Part shown: positions 17,810 through 26,866 of the stretch, one piece after another | How positions within the stretch are numbered: the stretch's first letter is position 1 | How the letters are laid out: the number at the start of each line of letters is the position of its first letter | DNA from: Peptostreptococcus sp. D1 | GTDB lineage: Bacteria; Bacillota; Clostridia; Peptostreptococcales; Peptostreptococcaceae | Direction of reading: 5' to 3' | NCBI RefSeq assembly: GCF_900112955.1 | Contig: NZ_FONP01000002.1 | Location: 1 to 64,000 of the forward strand | DNA length: 64,000 bases | Made by a program: the position numbers and the translations under genes | Notes under the pieces: model-generated | The model's database searches: none | Told to the model about the DNA's origin: nothing | The model's input: the letters and a program-made list of their open reading frames with translations, nothing else

Positions 17810-17838
17810 ATTATATCTTAACAATAGACATTAATCAA
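17810..17838 (-). promoter_or_regulatory. Sigma-A promoter of the citrate-pathway operon
   Basis: On the minus strand TTGATT (17838-17833) and TATAAT (17815-17810) are 17 bases apart, 54 bases before the ATG of the synthase gene. Confidence 0.8.
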
Positions 17839-18053
17839 GACTTTTTGATATTATTTTATATAACCACTTTCATTTTTTGTGTATTTTAATCCAAAATATC
17901 GTTTTCCTATACTATATTTTGCAAGTTTTTAATTTTATATTTCATTGTATTATTTTGATAAAGAAATTATGATGAAGTTTTTATAAAATAAAGTTTCAAC
18001 TCCTACGAATATATTATTTCGCTATATTGTACATTATTTTGCTATAAATATGG

Positions 18054-18059
18054 TATAAT
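18054..18059 (+). promoter_or_regulatory. Extended -10 box of the helicase gene
   Basis: TATAAT preceded by TGG gives a TGn extension. It is 63 bases before the ATG at 18122, leaving a leader of about 55 bases with a hairpin. Confidence 0.55.
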
Positions 18060-18094
18060 TTTATTGATAATATAATATTTCTAAAAGAAAGGAA

Positions 18095-18109
18095 AAGGCA
18101 ACTAGCCTT
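18095..18109 (+). promoter_or_regulatory. Leader hairpin between ribosome site and start codon
   Basis: AAGGC (18095-18099) and GCCTT (18105-18109) form a five-pair stem with loop AACTA. It lies between a GAAAGGA motif and the helicase ATG, so folding would shorten the effective spacing to about 13 bases. Confidence 0.35.
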
Positions 18110-18121
18110 CAAATAATAGCT

Positions 18122-19252
18122 ATGAATACTAATGCAAATAATTTTAATATGTTTGAAATAGATCAAAAGATAATATCCGCCCTGAGAAAAATAGGAATAA
18201 AAGAGCCTACAGAGATTCAGAAAAAAGCTATTCCACGAATCCTGTCAGATAATGATGTCATTGTGGAATCCAATACAGGAACAGGAAAAACCATGTCCTT
18301 TTTAATACCCATAATAAATAAAATTTTATATGGTAGCACTTCAAGCTCCGTAATTTTGGCACCTACGAGGGAGTTAGTAATACAAATATATTCAGAAATT
18401 TCCAAGCTATTTGATATATTGACGAAAGCTTCAGATGAAAATAATATTATGGAAGCTTCGCTAGATATAATTTCTATCTATGGTGGAAGGGATATAAATT
18501 CTCAAATCTCCAAGCTTAAAAGCCAAAATAAGAGAATAATAATTGCGACTCCAGGTAGATTAATCGATCATATCAATAGAAAAACAATCGATATATCGAA
18601 AACAGACTCTTTTGTAGTCGACGAGGCAGATCAAATGCTATTGATGGGCTTTAGAAATGAAATAGACTTTATTTTCTCAAATATAAAATCAAAAAAACAA
18701 ATCTTACTGTTTTCAGCTACAATTGATTCGAAGGTAAAAAAGATGGCATACAGGTACTCAGACAGCTTTTTTACTATTAGAGTTGATGGAAAAGATGTCC
18801 CAAGCACGATTAAACAAAAATTCGTGTTCACTACAGATAGAAATAAATTTTATGATTTTTGCAAAACAATCGAAAATGATCCTCCCTTTATGGCGATCGT
18901 ATTTTGCAGAACAAAAGCAAGAGTTGACAATTTAGAACTAAAAATGGCACAAATCGGCTATAAATGCGAAAAAATTCATAGTGATCTCAGTCAATCAAAA
19001 CGAGAACGAATAATGAAGGATTTTAGGAATTTGAAAATTCAATTTCTGATTTCTACAGACCTTTCATCAAGAGGACTTGATGTTGAAGGAATTACTCATA
19101 TATACAACTATGATTTTCCAGAAAGAGTTGAGGACTATATACACAGAATTGGTCGTACAGGTAGAATAGGAAAGGAAGGTATTTCCTATTCATTTATTAC
19201 AGAAAAAAACCAAAATATTTACGATGAGGTGTGCAATCATTTGAATAAATAA
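18122..19252 (+). CDS. DEAD-box ATP-dependent RNA helicase
   Basis: A 376-residue minimal two-domain helicase with motif I SNTGTGKT, Ia PTRELV, TPGRLIDH, II VDEADQML (a DEAD variant read V-DEAD), III FSAT, V STDLSSRGLDVEG and VI HRIGRTGR. It lacks the basic C-terminal tail of CsdA or DbpA-type enzymes, so the RNA target is unknown; CshA-like ribosome or cold functions are plausible. The start codon has no Shine-Dalgarno motif at normal distance. GAAAGGA lies 28 bases upstream with a small hairpin between, so initiation may be structured or regulated. Confidence 0.9.
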   Translation: MNTNANNFNMFEIDQKIISALRKIGIKEPTEIQKKAIPRILSDNDVIVESNTGTGKTMSFLIPIINKILYGSTSSSVILAPTRELVIQIYSEISKLFDILTKASDENNIMEASLDIISIYGGRDINSQISKLKSQNKRIIIATPGRLIDHINRKTIDISKTDSFVVDEADQMLLMGFRNEIDFIFSNIKSKKQILLFSATIDSKVKKMAYRYSDSFFTIRVDGKDVPSTIKQKFVFTTDRNKFYDFCKTIENDPPFMAIVFCRTKARVDNLELKMAQIGYKCEKIHSDLSQSKRERIMKDFRNLKIQFLISTDLSSRGLDVEGITHIYNYDFPERVEDYIHRIGRTGRIGKEGISYSFITEKNQNIYDEVCNHLNK

Positions 19253-19322
19253 ATACTGCTGATATTTTCTACGTGATAGTATGATATTATTTTAATGTAT
19301 ATATCATTGGCAAATATACATA

Positions 19323-19372
19323 AAAAAGATGGGTTTACATTCAGCTTTACGAACACAGAATGTAAACCCCAT
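19323..19372 (-). terminator. Terminator of the rbr-perR-dfx operon
   Basis: On the minus strand a long stem (GGGGTTTACATTC pairing with GAATGTAAACCC) is followed by ATCTTTTTTAT. The convergent helicase transcript may use the same stem. Confidence 0.75.
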
Positions 19373-19437
19373 TATTTATCTGACCTATTATATACCTACA
19401 GAGATATCAATATCCTTTTTTAATGATAAAAACAATA

Positions 19438-19824
19438 TTATATTTCAGCAACCCATAATCCATGAAGATTACAGTATTCATAAGCTGCAACAGCCTTATC
19501 ATCATCAGCCAATGTAAATACTGCCTCTGGTTTTCCTGTATGAGGCAAATCTACTCTCTGAACAGTTTTTTCTGTTACTAGAACTACAAAAGCAATATGA
19601 TGTTCTTCTGTCATTGGATGTTCTACTGAACCAACCTTTACAGAAACAACATTACCGTTTACTTCAACTGCAGGAACATGCTTTTCACCAGCACCATCTG
19701 AAGAGTTTGCCTTCAATAGATTCATCGCTTGCCCACAACAGACTAATTCTCCGCCACCATTAATAATTTTTTCTACTACATTACCACATAGTGAACATTT
19801 ATAAAATTCAACAGCCTTTGTCAT
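19438..19824 (-). CDS. dfx: Desulfoferrodoxin (superoxide reductase)
   Basis: A 128-residue two-domain class I superoxide reductase. The N-terminal desulforedoxin centre has Cys10, Cys13, Cys29 and Cys30 (YKCSLCGN, VCCGQAM). The catalytic Fe(His)4Cys centre is complete: His49 (EKHVPAVE), His69 and His75 (VEHPMTEEHH), Cys118 and His121 (EYCNLHGLW). Glu47-Lys48 before His49 matches the catalytic loop. It reduces superoxide to peroxide in the cytoplasm, using electrons usually from rubredoxin. It is last in the operon with perR and rubrerythrin, which then handles the peroxide. Confidence 0.96.
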   Translation of the reverse strand: MTKAVEFYKCSLCGNVVEKIINGGGELVCCGQAMNLLKANSSDGAGEKHVPAVEVNGNVVSVKVGSVEHPMTEEHHIAFVVLVTEKTVQRVDLPHTGKPEAVFTLADDDKAVAAYEYCNLHGLWVAEI

Positions 19825-19871
19825 TTTCTTCCTCCATATTTTATTAACATATCAGCAAAAACATTAAGCTT

Positions 19872-20270
19872 TTACTTAGAATTATCTATCTTTAATTCTT
19901 TTTTTCTGCATTCACTGCAAACACCTTTAAAAATAACACTACAAGAGCTGACAGTCATCCCAGAATCATTTAAAAAGGATTCTGACAATGTGACCAAACC
20001 ACTATCGATATCTATTATATTTCCACATTTCTCGCATATAAAGTGATCATGCTCATTTAAATTACCATCATAGCGAACAGGATCTCCTGGAACATTCAAT
20101 TTCTTAATATATCCATGTACTTCGAGCTGTGTCAAATTTCTGTATACGGTTCCCAAGCTTAGGTTAGGGTTTTCAACTCTCAAATTTTCATAAATATTAT
20201 CAGCAGTAAGGTGAGCATTGCTATTGATGACTTCATTTAATATCATTTCTCTTTGTCTTGAAAATTTCAT
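19872..20270 (-). CDS. perR: Peroxide-responsive repressor PerR (Fur family)
   Basis: A 132-residue Fur-family regulator. The winged helix (LTADNIYENLRVENPNLSLG, then TVYRNLTQLEVHGYIKKL) is followed by the metal-sensing HDHFICEKCGNIIDID. A structural zinc site is formed by CEKCG and CSECRKK. PerR proteins sense peroxide by oxidation of metal-bound histidines. Position inside the rbr-perR-dfx operon, with a palindromic operator at the rbr promoter, strongly favours PerR over Fur or Zur. Autoregulation is therefore expected. Its gap to rbr is 30 bases. Confidence 0.9.
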   Translation of the reverse strand: MKFSRQREMILNEVINSNAHLTADNIYENLRVENPNLSLGTVYRNLTQLEVHGYIKKLNVPGDPVRYDGNLNEHDHFICEKCGNIIDIDSGLVTLSESFLNDSGMTVSSCSVIFKGVCSECRKKELKIDNSK

Positions 20271-20300
20271 AACAACACACCTTTCCGATAAATCTACTTA

Positions 20301-20846
20301 CTATTTCCAGCTATCATCCTTAACTTTGAAGTATGCCTGTGGATGCTTACATACTGGACATAATTTAGGAGCTTTCTTAGATACATGTAAATGACCACAG
20401 TTTGCACATTCCCAAACTACTACATCTTCCTTTTCAAACACCTTACCATCCTTTAGATTTTGAAGTAAAGTTCTATATCTTTCTTCATGAGCTTTTTCTA
20501 TAGCTCCAACACCTTCAAATAATCTAGCCAATTCAGTAAAGCCTTCTTCTTTTGCATCTTTTGCAAAATCTGCATACATTTCAGTCCATTCGTAATTTTC
20601 ACCTTCAGCAGCATCCAATAGGTTTTCTTCCGTAGAAGGCACCTCTCCACCATGCAATGCCTTGAACCAAAGTTTTGCGTGCTCCTTTTCGTTATTAGCC
20701 GTTTCTAAGAATATATCAGCTATGTGATTATATCCCTCTTTCTTCGCTTGAGAAGCATAGTATGTATATTTGTTTCTTGCCATCGATTCCCCAGCGAAAC
20801 CATCGTTCAAATTCTTTTCTGTTTTTGTTCCTTTTAATTCAGCCAT
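20301..20846 (-). CDS. rbr: Rubrerythrin
   Basis: A 181-residue protein with an N-terminal di-iron four-helix domain. It shows [35 protein letters not shown] and [15 protein letters not shown] with the E-x6-Y and ExxH ligands. A C-terminal rubredoxin-like domain carries [20 protein letters not shown] and VCK, giving the Fe(Cys)4 site. It reduces hydrogen peroxide to water in anaerobes. It is the first gene of a peroxide/superoxide operon and has a near-consensus promoter and a PerR-like palindrome. GGAGG precedes the ATG. Confidence 0.96.
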   Translation of the reverse strand: MAELKGTKTEKNLNDGFAGESMARNKYTYYASQAKKEGYNHIADIFLETANNEKEHAKLWFKALHGGEVPSTEENLLDAAEGENYEWTEMYADFAKDAKEEGFTELARLFEGVGAIEKAHEERYRTLLQNLKDGKVFEKEDVVVWECANCGHLHVSKKAPKLCPVCKHPQAYFKVKDDSWK

Positions 20847-20893
20847 TCCCTTACCTCCATTTAATACAAATATATTTAATAAAAAGAATATAG

Positions 20894-20908
20894 TAATAGT
20901 TACTATTA
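20894..20908 (-). promoter_or_regulatory. PerR-like operator
   Basis: TAATAGT-T-ACTATTA is a perfect 7-1-7 palindrome, the same geometry and A/T pattern as Fur/PerR boxes. It begins 14 bases downstream of the -10 box and would overlap the early transcribed region of rbr-perR-dfx. Confidence 0.7.
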
Positions 20909-20921
20909 TTCTATATAGATA

Positions 20922-20950
20922 ATTATACTCTCAATTAAGATTAAAGTCAA
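20922..20950 (-). promoter_or_regulatory. Promoter of the rbr-perR-dfx operon
   Basis: The minus strand reads TTGACT (20950-20945), 17 bases, TATAAT (20927-20922), close to perfect consensus. The start site should fall near 20915, about 70 bases before the rbr ATG. Confidence 0.85.
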
Positions 20951-21175
20951 GATAAATATTTTTAAAAATTTCTTAAGATTTTATTACTAATAATTTATTT
21001 CAAATAAAAAACTTAAATTTAATGTCATAATTGATAATATTTTTTAATTAGTGAATCTCACTAATTCTGTATTATTTTTATACCCTAATAAACCTTGATA
21101 AAACAAAAAGTTTTTTGCATAAGAATTTGATCCAATCACAATCTATTAAATATTACCAGTTTTTATTCGTAATAT
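20951..21175. other. Gene-free region between rbr and the stress-protein gene
   Basis: Apart from the rbr promoter at its left edge and the usp terminator at its right, nothing recognisable is seen. Base composition is extremely A/T-rich. Confidence 0.5.
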
Positions 21176-21212
21176 AAAAAAGTGAACCTGCCAATTTACA
21201 ACAAGCTCACTT
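21176..21212 (-). terminator. Terminator of the universal stress protein gene
   Basis: On the minus strand AAGTGAGC pairs with GGTTCACTT, then a run TTTTTTAT follows. It lies just past the usp stop codon. Confidence 0.65.
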
Positions 21213-21222
21213 AAATAAATAT

Positions 21223-21633
21223 CTATTCTGGTACTATCATCACTATGCTATCAGTATGCTTTAGCACATAATTAGTTACTGACCCTATGATTCTTGAGAA
21301 TCCTTTTTTAGTCGATTTTGTCATTACGATAATATCGATATCCTGTTCTTCTGCACGCTTCACTATTTCATCGCCTGCATAGCCAAAGCCAAAATACAAT
21401 GATACATCAAATCCAGGCATGCTTTCTTTAGCTTTTTCCAAAAGCTTCTTGCCATATTCCTCAGAAATCTTTATTTCATCGCTTATTGAAATCCCATCAA
21501 TGAAAACCAGCTCCTTGATATGAATAATTTCAATCTTAAGTTTTTCTGGAGAATACATTTCCTTAACCAGCTCTATTGACTTCATACTTCTCTCAGTACC
21601 ATCAATCGGTATTAATACTTTTCTGATATTCAT
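21223..21633 (-). CDS. Universal stress protein (UspA family)
   Basis: A 136-residue single Usp domain. It shows RKVLIPIDGTERSMKSIELV at the N-terminus, DIDIIVMTKSTKKGFSRIIGSVTNYVLKHTD as the C-terminal signature, and ends with SIVMIVP. The nucleotide-binding G-2x-G-9x-G(S/T) motif is only partly kept (TKSTKKGFSRIIGS lacks the first Gly), so ATP binding is uncertain. Family members are soluble stress-response proteins with no single enzymatic role. The gene is monocistronic with a GGAGGTG site and its own terminator. Confidence 0.87.
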   Translation of the reverse strand: MNIRKVLIPIDGTERSMKSIELVKEMYSPEKLKIEIIHIKELVFIDGISISDEIKISEEYGKKLLEKAKESMPGFDVSLYFGFGYAGDEIVKRAEEQDIDIIVMTKSTKKGFSRIIGSVTNYVLKHTDSIVMIVPE

Positions 21634-21863
21634 AATAACACCTCCATTAAAAACTAAAACTTCTATCTTGTCCCTTTTATATATTTATACCTAAATTATA
21701 TTACTTTATTCGATTTTCGTCAAACGACGATTGATTATATTTTAAAAATCAAAAAATACGATTTTCAAATCAATATTATTTTTTTTTGCGAAATCCTTAG
21801 TTTAATAATGCATTTTTGTCAGAATATTTTATTAATAAAATTTATTTATTTTATCAAGTAAAT

Positions 21864-23450
21864 CTACATATTTTTATTGATTAATATGGTTGTAAAATAC
21901 GGAACGGAATCAAGCTCTTTGACTTCTTCAAGCCCCCCATAAACTGTCTCATTATCCATTGATGAGTTAGAGACTATTAGAGATTTATCTGATAATCTTT
22001 TATCTTCAATTATTTTAATTATTTCTTTAAAGTTTTTATAAACTTTCATTAGAACTACAGATTCAAACCTATCTAATACATCTGAAATCCTATCGTAGTC
22101 GTCAGTGCAGGAGATTATCGCCAAGGATTCCTTATCCATTGCAAGAGGAAAATTATTTGATGATGCTATATTAATAAAGGATGTAATTCCTGGAATAGTC
22201 TCTACTTTCACCCTGTCCTTAACTCTATTATATAGGTATACATATGTGGAATATACCATTGGATCTCCCAAGGTAACAAACCCAACTTTTTTACCATCAT
22301 TCGTATCTTGAATTATTTCCTTAGATATTTCGTTCCAAGAAGATATTTTCTCGTCTTCATTATAGTTCATTGGAAAATATCTTTCCTTGATTTCCAAATC
22401 AGCTTTTAGGTATTTGTTGACAATCAGCTTTGCTACACTCTCGCTTCCCTTTTTAGCCTGAGGAACATAAAGCGTATCCAAGGATTGCAACACATTTATG
22501 GCTTTTACTGTCAATAAATCACTATCTCCAGGTCCAACACCGATTCCAAAAAACTGAACTTCTCCATGATTATTCTCATTATTTTCACCGATTGGACTCG
22601 AAGCTGTCATCTCATTATTTTTACAAGCTTGGCTCAAATCTGATTTCTCATTGATTTCATCACACAGATTGCCAACAAATTTATTTTGAATAAATTCAAA
22701 TTCTCCAATACCTTGCAAATGTACTTCTACATCAAAACCATTGCTTTTCAGAATACTATACCAAGAATCTTCTTCATTACTATTTGCCATATCATTCGTA
22801 GCATGATCCCCAGCTACTAAAAGAAGAGGACGCAAATGAACCTTTTCAAACTTAGCTTTCTTTAATAAAACTATCACTTCCTCTAGCTCAGGATAGCCTT
22901 CAACCGTTCCTATATATGCAGGTATCTCCTTCAATCTCAATCTGTAATCAAGAGCAGCATATGCGGAGTGAGACATATGTTCCGTTCCATGACCCATCCA
23001 AACAGTTGCCGTTTTGATTTTATTCTGAATATCCTTTTCGCAATCATCAATAGAAACTCGTTCAATAAAAGCTGCCAATTCATTATAGTCTTCCAAATTT
23101 GTCAGCAAAGGTCTACCAATTTCAAGCTTATCAAATTTATCTCTATACTTCTCAATCACATATAATAGCTTATGATATTCTTCACCACAAATAAGATGAA
23201 GAGATTGAACATACACTTCTCTATATCCCTTTTCCAAAATTTTTTCAAGGGCTTCATCAGGAAACAATATATGCTCATCATCCCTATTTTTAATTTTTTT
23301 TATAACCATTCTTGATGTCCATGCTCTGAAAAAATCCATCTCAGGAAACCTTTCAATCAATTTATTTTCACAGGCTTCTATGGTTTTTCTCCTCGTTTCC
23401 ACATACGAAGTTCCAAAGCTTACGACCAATAACGCTTTTTTTACTGCCAT
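21864..23450 (-). CDS. cbiK-cbiL: Fused sirohydrochlorin cobaltochelatase (CbiK) and cobalt-precorrin-2 C20-methyltransferase (CbiL)
   Basis: A 528-residue bifunctional protein. Residues 1 to about 265 are CbiK: LLVVSFGTSYVETRRKTI, the metal-binding QSLHLICGEEYH, WMGHGTEHMSHSAYAALD and LLLVAGDHATNDMA. A polar linker of about 30 residues rich in N, E and S follows. From about residue 297 the protein is a tetrapyrrole methylase, CbiL type: FFGIGVGPGDSDLLTVKAIN, then FVTLGDPMVYSTYVYL. The two parts catalyse consecutive steps, cobalt insertion into sirohydrochlorin and C20 methylation, so fusion could channel the labile product. It is the last gene of the B12 cluster. Confidence 0.92.
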   Translation of the reverse strand: MAVKKALLVVSFGTSYVETRRKTIEACENKLIERFPEMDFFRAWTSRMVIKKIKNRDDEHILFPDEALEKILEKGYREVYVQSLHLICGEEYHKLLYVIEKYRDKFDKLEIGRPLLTNLEDYNELAAFIERVSIDDCEKDIQNKIKTATVWMGHGTEHMSHSAYAALDYRLRLKEIPAYIGTVEGYPELEEVIVLLKKAKFEKVHLRPLLLVAGDHATNDMANSNEEDSWYSILKSNGFDVEVHLQGIGEFEFIQNKFVGNLCDEINEKSDLSQACKNNEMTASSPIGENNENNHGEVQFFGIGVGPGDSDLLTVKAINVLQSLDTLYVPQAKKGSESVAKLIVNKYLKADLEIKERYFPMNYNEDEKISSWNEISKEIIQDTNDGKKVGFVTLGDPMVYSTYVYLYNRVKDRVKVETIPGITSFINIASSNNFPLAMDKESLAIISCTDDYDRISDVLDRFESVVLMKVYKNFKEIIKIIEDKRLSDKSLIVSNSSMDNETVYGGLEEVKELDSVPYFTTILINKNM

Positions 23451-23490
23451 ATATTTCTCCCATTTTCTACTAAATTTTTAGCACAAATAA

Positions 23491-24255
23491 TTATCCAAAA
23501 ATTATACTTTCTTGAATTTCTGAAATTTCGTGAACCATTCTTTGATAGTCAATTGTCTTTCTCTTAATGATAATTATTGGTAAGCCCAGCTCATCACAAG
23601 CATCAATCTTATCAAGAAAACCTCCAGCATATCCACTCTCTTTGGTTATAACAACATCTACCTTTGCATGCTTAAGAAGTGCAACATTAATTTCCTTACT
23701 AAAGGGTCCTTTTAATGCCAACAAATTATCAGCATTTAGTCCCATAGCTTCGCAAGACCTTAAAACCTCACTAGTTGGTAAAACTCTTGCAACCAACCTC
23801 TTAGACTTCAATAGCTTTACATAGGTCCCGAGATTTTTACTACCTGTCGCTATAAAGACATTTTCCCAAGAGCTATTTTTCATAACCATATCACAGGCCT
23901 CCTCTATTGAATCAACAATAAACTCACCTTGATATCTAATTTCCTCAAGTAATGATTTTCTTTCGAATCTAATATATTTTATATCAGCCTCTTCACAGGC
24001 ATCCATTGCATTTCTTGAAACATCAATCGCATACGGATGTGTTGCATCTATTACCTGTCTAATTCCATTTTCACTAATATATTTCACCATCTCATCCTTA
24101 TCCATTTTTCCATTTATTATTTTTTTAGCATGAGATGCTGCCAATTCCTTGCCGTATTCGGTAGCAACAGACAAAACAAATTCACTTATCCCAATTTCAT
24201 AAAGTCTATCACATATTTTCAAACTATCAGATGTTCCACCAAGCACCAAAATCAT
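23491..24255 (-). CDS. cbiJ: Cobalt-precorrin-6A reductase CbiJ
   Basis: A 254-residue NAD(P)H-dependent reductase. The nucleotide loop VLGGTSDSLKICDRL, the conserved VIDATHPYAIDVSRNAMDAC, FIATGSKNLGTYV and VVITKESGYAGGFLDKIDA are the CbiJ/CobK signatures. It reduces the C18-C19 bond of cobalt-precorrin-6A. Its start overlaps the cbiH stop by four bases (ATGA), indicating translational coupling. Confidence 0.92.
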   Translation of the reverse strand: MILVLGGTSDSLKICDRLYEIGISEFVLSVATEYGKELAASHAKKIINGKMDKDEMVKYISENGIRQVIDATHPYAIDVSRNAMDACEEADIKYIRFERKSLLEEIRYQGEFIVDSIEEACDMVMKNSSWENVFIATGSKNLGTYVKLLKSKRLVARVLPTSEVLRSCEAMGLNADNLLALKGPFSKEINVALLKHAKVDVVITKESGYAGGFLDKIDACDELGLPIIIIKRKTIDYQRMVHEISEIQESIIFG

Positions 24256-24980
24256 ATGCTATACCCCCTTGGAGTTACCATTTTATCATCATATATATAC
24301 GTTTCTTTATTTCCTATTATTACCATTGTCGACATATCACAAATGTCAAAATCCACTTTGTCAAAGGTCATGACATATTTTTTCAATGCCTCGCCTCTTC
24401 CTGCATTTTTTACAATACCAACTATTGTTGAAGCATCTTTAAACTCAGACATTATCTCAAAAGCTTTTTTTAACTGATCAGTTCTTCCACGACTTTTGGG
24501 ATTATATAAGCAAATTACAAAATCAGCCTCAGCAGCCAATTTCAATCTCTTTTCAATAACCTCCCAAGGAGTCATCAAGTCACTTAAGCTAATCTGACAC
24601 ATATCATGCATAATTGGAGCTCCAAGAGCTGATGCTGCAGAAATACTTGATGTAACACCTTGAACAACGACAATATCCTGTCTTGCTTCCTCCCTAAAGT
24701 TTAATTCATGAATCAATCCAGCCATACCATATATCCCAGAATCTCCACCACTCACAACAGCCACAATTTTCCCTTTTTTTGACAAATCTATTGCATTTTT
24801 GCACCTATTTATTTCCTCTTTCATCCCACTTTCGTAAACTTCCTTGCCTTCAATTAAATCATATATAAACCTTAAATATGTCTTATAACCTACAATCACA
24901 TCACTTTTTTCAATTGCTTCTAGTGCTTCAGATGTCATATATTTTCTTCCACCAGGACCAATGCCAACTACAAATATCAT
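24252..24980 (-). CDS. cbiH: Cobalt-precorrin-3 C17-methyltransferase CbiH
   Basis: A 242-residue tetrapyrrole methylase with the SAM-binding FVVGIGPGGRKYMTSEALEA, VAVVSGGDSGIYGMAGLI, LGAPIMHDMCQISLSDLMTP and CLYNPKSRGRTDQLKKA. That last block is diagnostic for the CbiH/CobJ group. It methylates C17 with ring contraction in the anaerobic pathway. It is a single-domain version, without the C-terminal nitrite reductase-like extension found in some anaerobes. It starts two bases after the cbiG stop. Confidence 0.93.
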   Translation of the reverse strand: MIFVVGIGPGGRKYMTSEALEAIEKSDVIVGYKTYLRFIYDLIEGKEVYESGMKEEINRCKNAIDLSKKGKIVAVVSGGDSGIYGMAGLIHELNFREEARQDIVVVQGVTSSISAASALGAPIMHDMCQISLSDLMTPWEVIEKRLKLAAEADFVICLYNPKSRGRTDQLKKAFEIMSEFKDASTIVGIVKNAGRGEALKKYVMTFDKVDFDICDMSTMVIIGNKETYIYDDKMVTPRGYSI

Positions 24981-24982
24981 TT

Positions 24983-26074
24983 TTATTTCCTCCCAATAGC
25001 CATAGTAATTCCATTATACTTAACCTTTGAAACAATTATATTTCCGTCACACATAATATGACAAACTGGCTCTGCAACAGAATAAACACCAACCTGTTTT
25101 TTTACAAACTCAGATTTATCATAAAAAGCTTGTACTGATTCTATTTTTTCTGGCTTATAAAAACTAGCCTCCAATCCATATTTTTTTGAAAAATCCAAAA
25201 TGCATCTTTCATCTTCTTTCAATTCAATACTTCCAATACAGCATAATGAATCTATAATGATGTCATTTTCAACCAATACTTTAACAATAAATTTATCGAA
25301 TTCATTTGTATCGGTATCTTTCTTACAACCAACTCCGATTACATTTTTTCTTGGAATCACAGGTATTACTCTCAAATTTAGCTCTTGCAAAGCCCTAACC
25401 AAGCTGACAGAATCAGAAACAACAACCAATATATCATCAGCACCGCTTTCATTGATGGATTTATTACTAAAATTTTTGAACTTTGCAACTATATCTTCAT
25501 ACTTTTCAAATAGACAAAATCCTCTCACACATGAATCATCACTATAATATCTTCTAAACTCACTCTGAACATACAAGTATATCGTCTTTCTTTTCAACAA
25601 TTTCGAGTTAATTTCCAATGAAAGTGCTCTTATGTTCTTTGCGCAACCATCAACCCTTTTTACTAGCATGTCAAATGATCCCAAACCATTTACGTCTGTA
25701 GCTGTAGTTATAACTGGATTTGCACTTATCAACCTTGAAATCGTCATCGTCATTTCATTTGCTCCACCCATATGTCCACTCAATAAGCTTATCACATTTT
25801 TTCCTAATTCATCTATCACTATCACACCTGGATCACTGAATTTATCAATCAAAAGAGAAGCAATGCTTCTGACTACAATTCCAGCTGCCATAATAAAAAT
25901 CAGAAAATCACTTTCTCCAAATATATGTTTCTTATGCTTCTTGAAATCAGAATACTGTATTACCTCTATAACGCAGTCCATATCCACACTAAAAAAATTA
26001 TTATCCAACAAGGCTGAAATTTTATGTGCCAAATCGATTGAATTTTCCGTAATACAAATAAATCTAACATTCAT
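24983..26074 (-). CDS. cbiG: Cobalt-precorrin-5A hydrolase CbiG
   Basis: A 363-residue protein with the three-part CbiG layout. The N-terminal domain has LIFIMAAGIVVRSIASLLIDKFSDPGVIVIDE and VISLLSGHMGGANEMT, a mid-domain follows (TTATDVNGLGSFDMLVKRV), and the C-terminal part has RKNVIGVGCKKDTDTNEFDKFI. It opens the delta-lactone of cobalt-precorrin-5A, releasing acetaldehyde. It sits between cbiF and cbiH in the same operon, matching the order of chemical steps. Confidence 0.92.
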   Translation of the reverse strand: MNVRFICITENSIDLAHKISALLDNNFFSVDMDCVIEVIQYSDFKKHKKHIFGESDFLIFIMAAGIVVRSIASLLIDKFSDPGVIVIDELGKNVISLLSGHMGGANEMTMTISRLISANPVITTATDVNGLGSFDMLVKRVDGCAKNIRALSLEINSKLLKRKTIYLYVQSEFRRYYSDDSCVRGFCLFEKYEDIVAKFKNFSNKSINESGADDILVVVSDSVSLVRALQELNLRVIPVIPRKNVIGVGCKKDTDTNEFDKFIVKVLVENDIIIDSLCCIGSIELKEDERCILDFSKKYGLEASFYKPEKIESVQAFYDKSEFVKKQVGVYSVAEPVCHIMCDGNIIVSKVKYNGITMAIGRK

Positions 26075-26089
26075 ATCTTCACCTAAAAA

Positions 26090-26842
26090 TTACTTTCTAT
26101 ATTCATGCTTAAACAGCTTGTCATATAACCTTGAATAATTGTATTCATCACCCAAAAATTTACCAACCAATATAAGCGCAGTCTTTTTTATGTCTTCACT
26201 TTTTACTTTCTCTGCTATATTGCTTAACTCACCGATTACTATTTTTTCATCCTTCCATGTCGCCTTATAAACAACTGCAACGGGTGTATCTTGTGAATAA
26301 CCACCTTCTATCAGCTTATCAACGACATTATCTATATTTTGCACTGACAAGAATATCGCCATTGATGTTTGATGACTAGCAAATAGCTCCAATTTCTCTA
26401 GCTTTGGAACTGGTGTTCTACCCTCCAGCCTTGTTATAATCAAGCTTTGTGATATTTCAGGAACTGTGTACTCTATCCCCATTGATGCAGCAGCCCCTAA
26501 AAACGAGCTGACACCGGCGATGATTTCATACTCTATTCCAAGCTTTTTCAATTCCTCAGACTGCTCTCTAATTGAACCATATAAAGAAATATCACCTGTT
26601 TGCAATCTAACGACAAGCTTGTCACCTTCGACACCACTTTTCATAACCTTTATAATTTGCATCAAATCCATAACAGCACTGTCGTAGATTTCACAGCCCT
26701 CTTTGCAATAGTCAAGTAACTCTGGATTTACCAAAGAACCTGCATATATAACGATATCAGCCTGACAAAGTAATCTATATCCCTTTAAGGTTATCAATTC
26801 TTTGTCACCTGGTCCAGCTCCTACAAAATAAATTTTCTTCAT
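26090..26842 (-). CDS. cbiF: Cobalt-precorrin-4 C11-methyltransferase CbiF
   Basis: A methylase of about 250 residues. [20 protein letters not shown], the CbiF-specific [35 protein letters not shown] and [20 protein letters not shown] are clear family marks. It methylates C11 of cobalt-precorrin-4 with SAM. The ATG at 26842 is preferred over one at 26854 because GGAGA lies directly before it. It is placed between cbiT and cbiG. Confidence 0.93.
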   Translation of the reverse strand: MKKIYFVGAGPGDKELITLKGYRLLCQADIVIYAGSLVNPELLDYCKEGCEIYDSAVMDLMQIIKVMKSGVEGDKLVVRLQTGDISLYGSIREQSEELKKLGIEYEIIAGVSSFLGAAASMGIEYTVPEISQSLIITRLEGRTPVPKLEKLELFASHQTSMAIFLSVQNIDNVVDKLIEGGYSQDTPVAVVYKATWKDEKIVIGELSNIAEKVKSEDIKKTALILVGKFLGDEYNYSRLYDKLFKHEYRK

Positions 26843-26866
26843 GTGTATCTCCATTCATAGCATTAT

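Larger units (their letters stand above)
17839..18121. other. Divergent regulatory region before the helicase gene
   Basis: No gene is seen. A direct repeat, ATTATTTCGCTATA and ATTATTTTGCTATA, 22 bases apart, precedes an extended -10 (TGGTATAAT, 18051-18059) reading toward the helicase. Confidence 0.5.
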
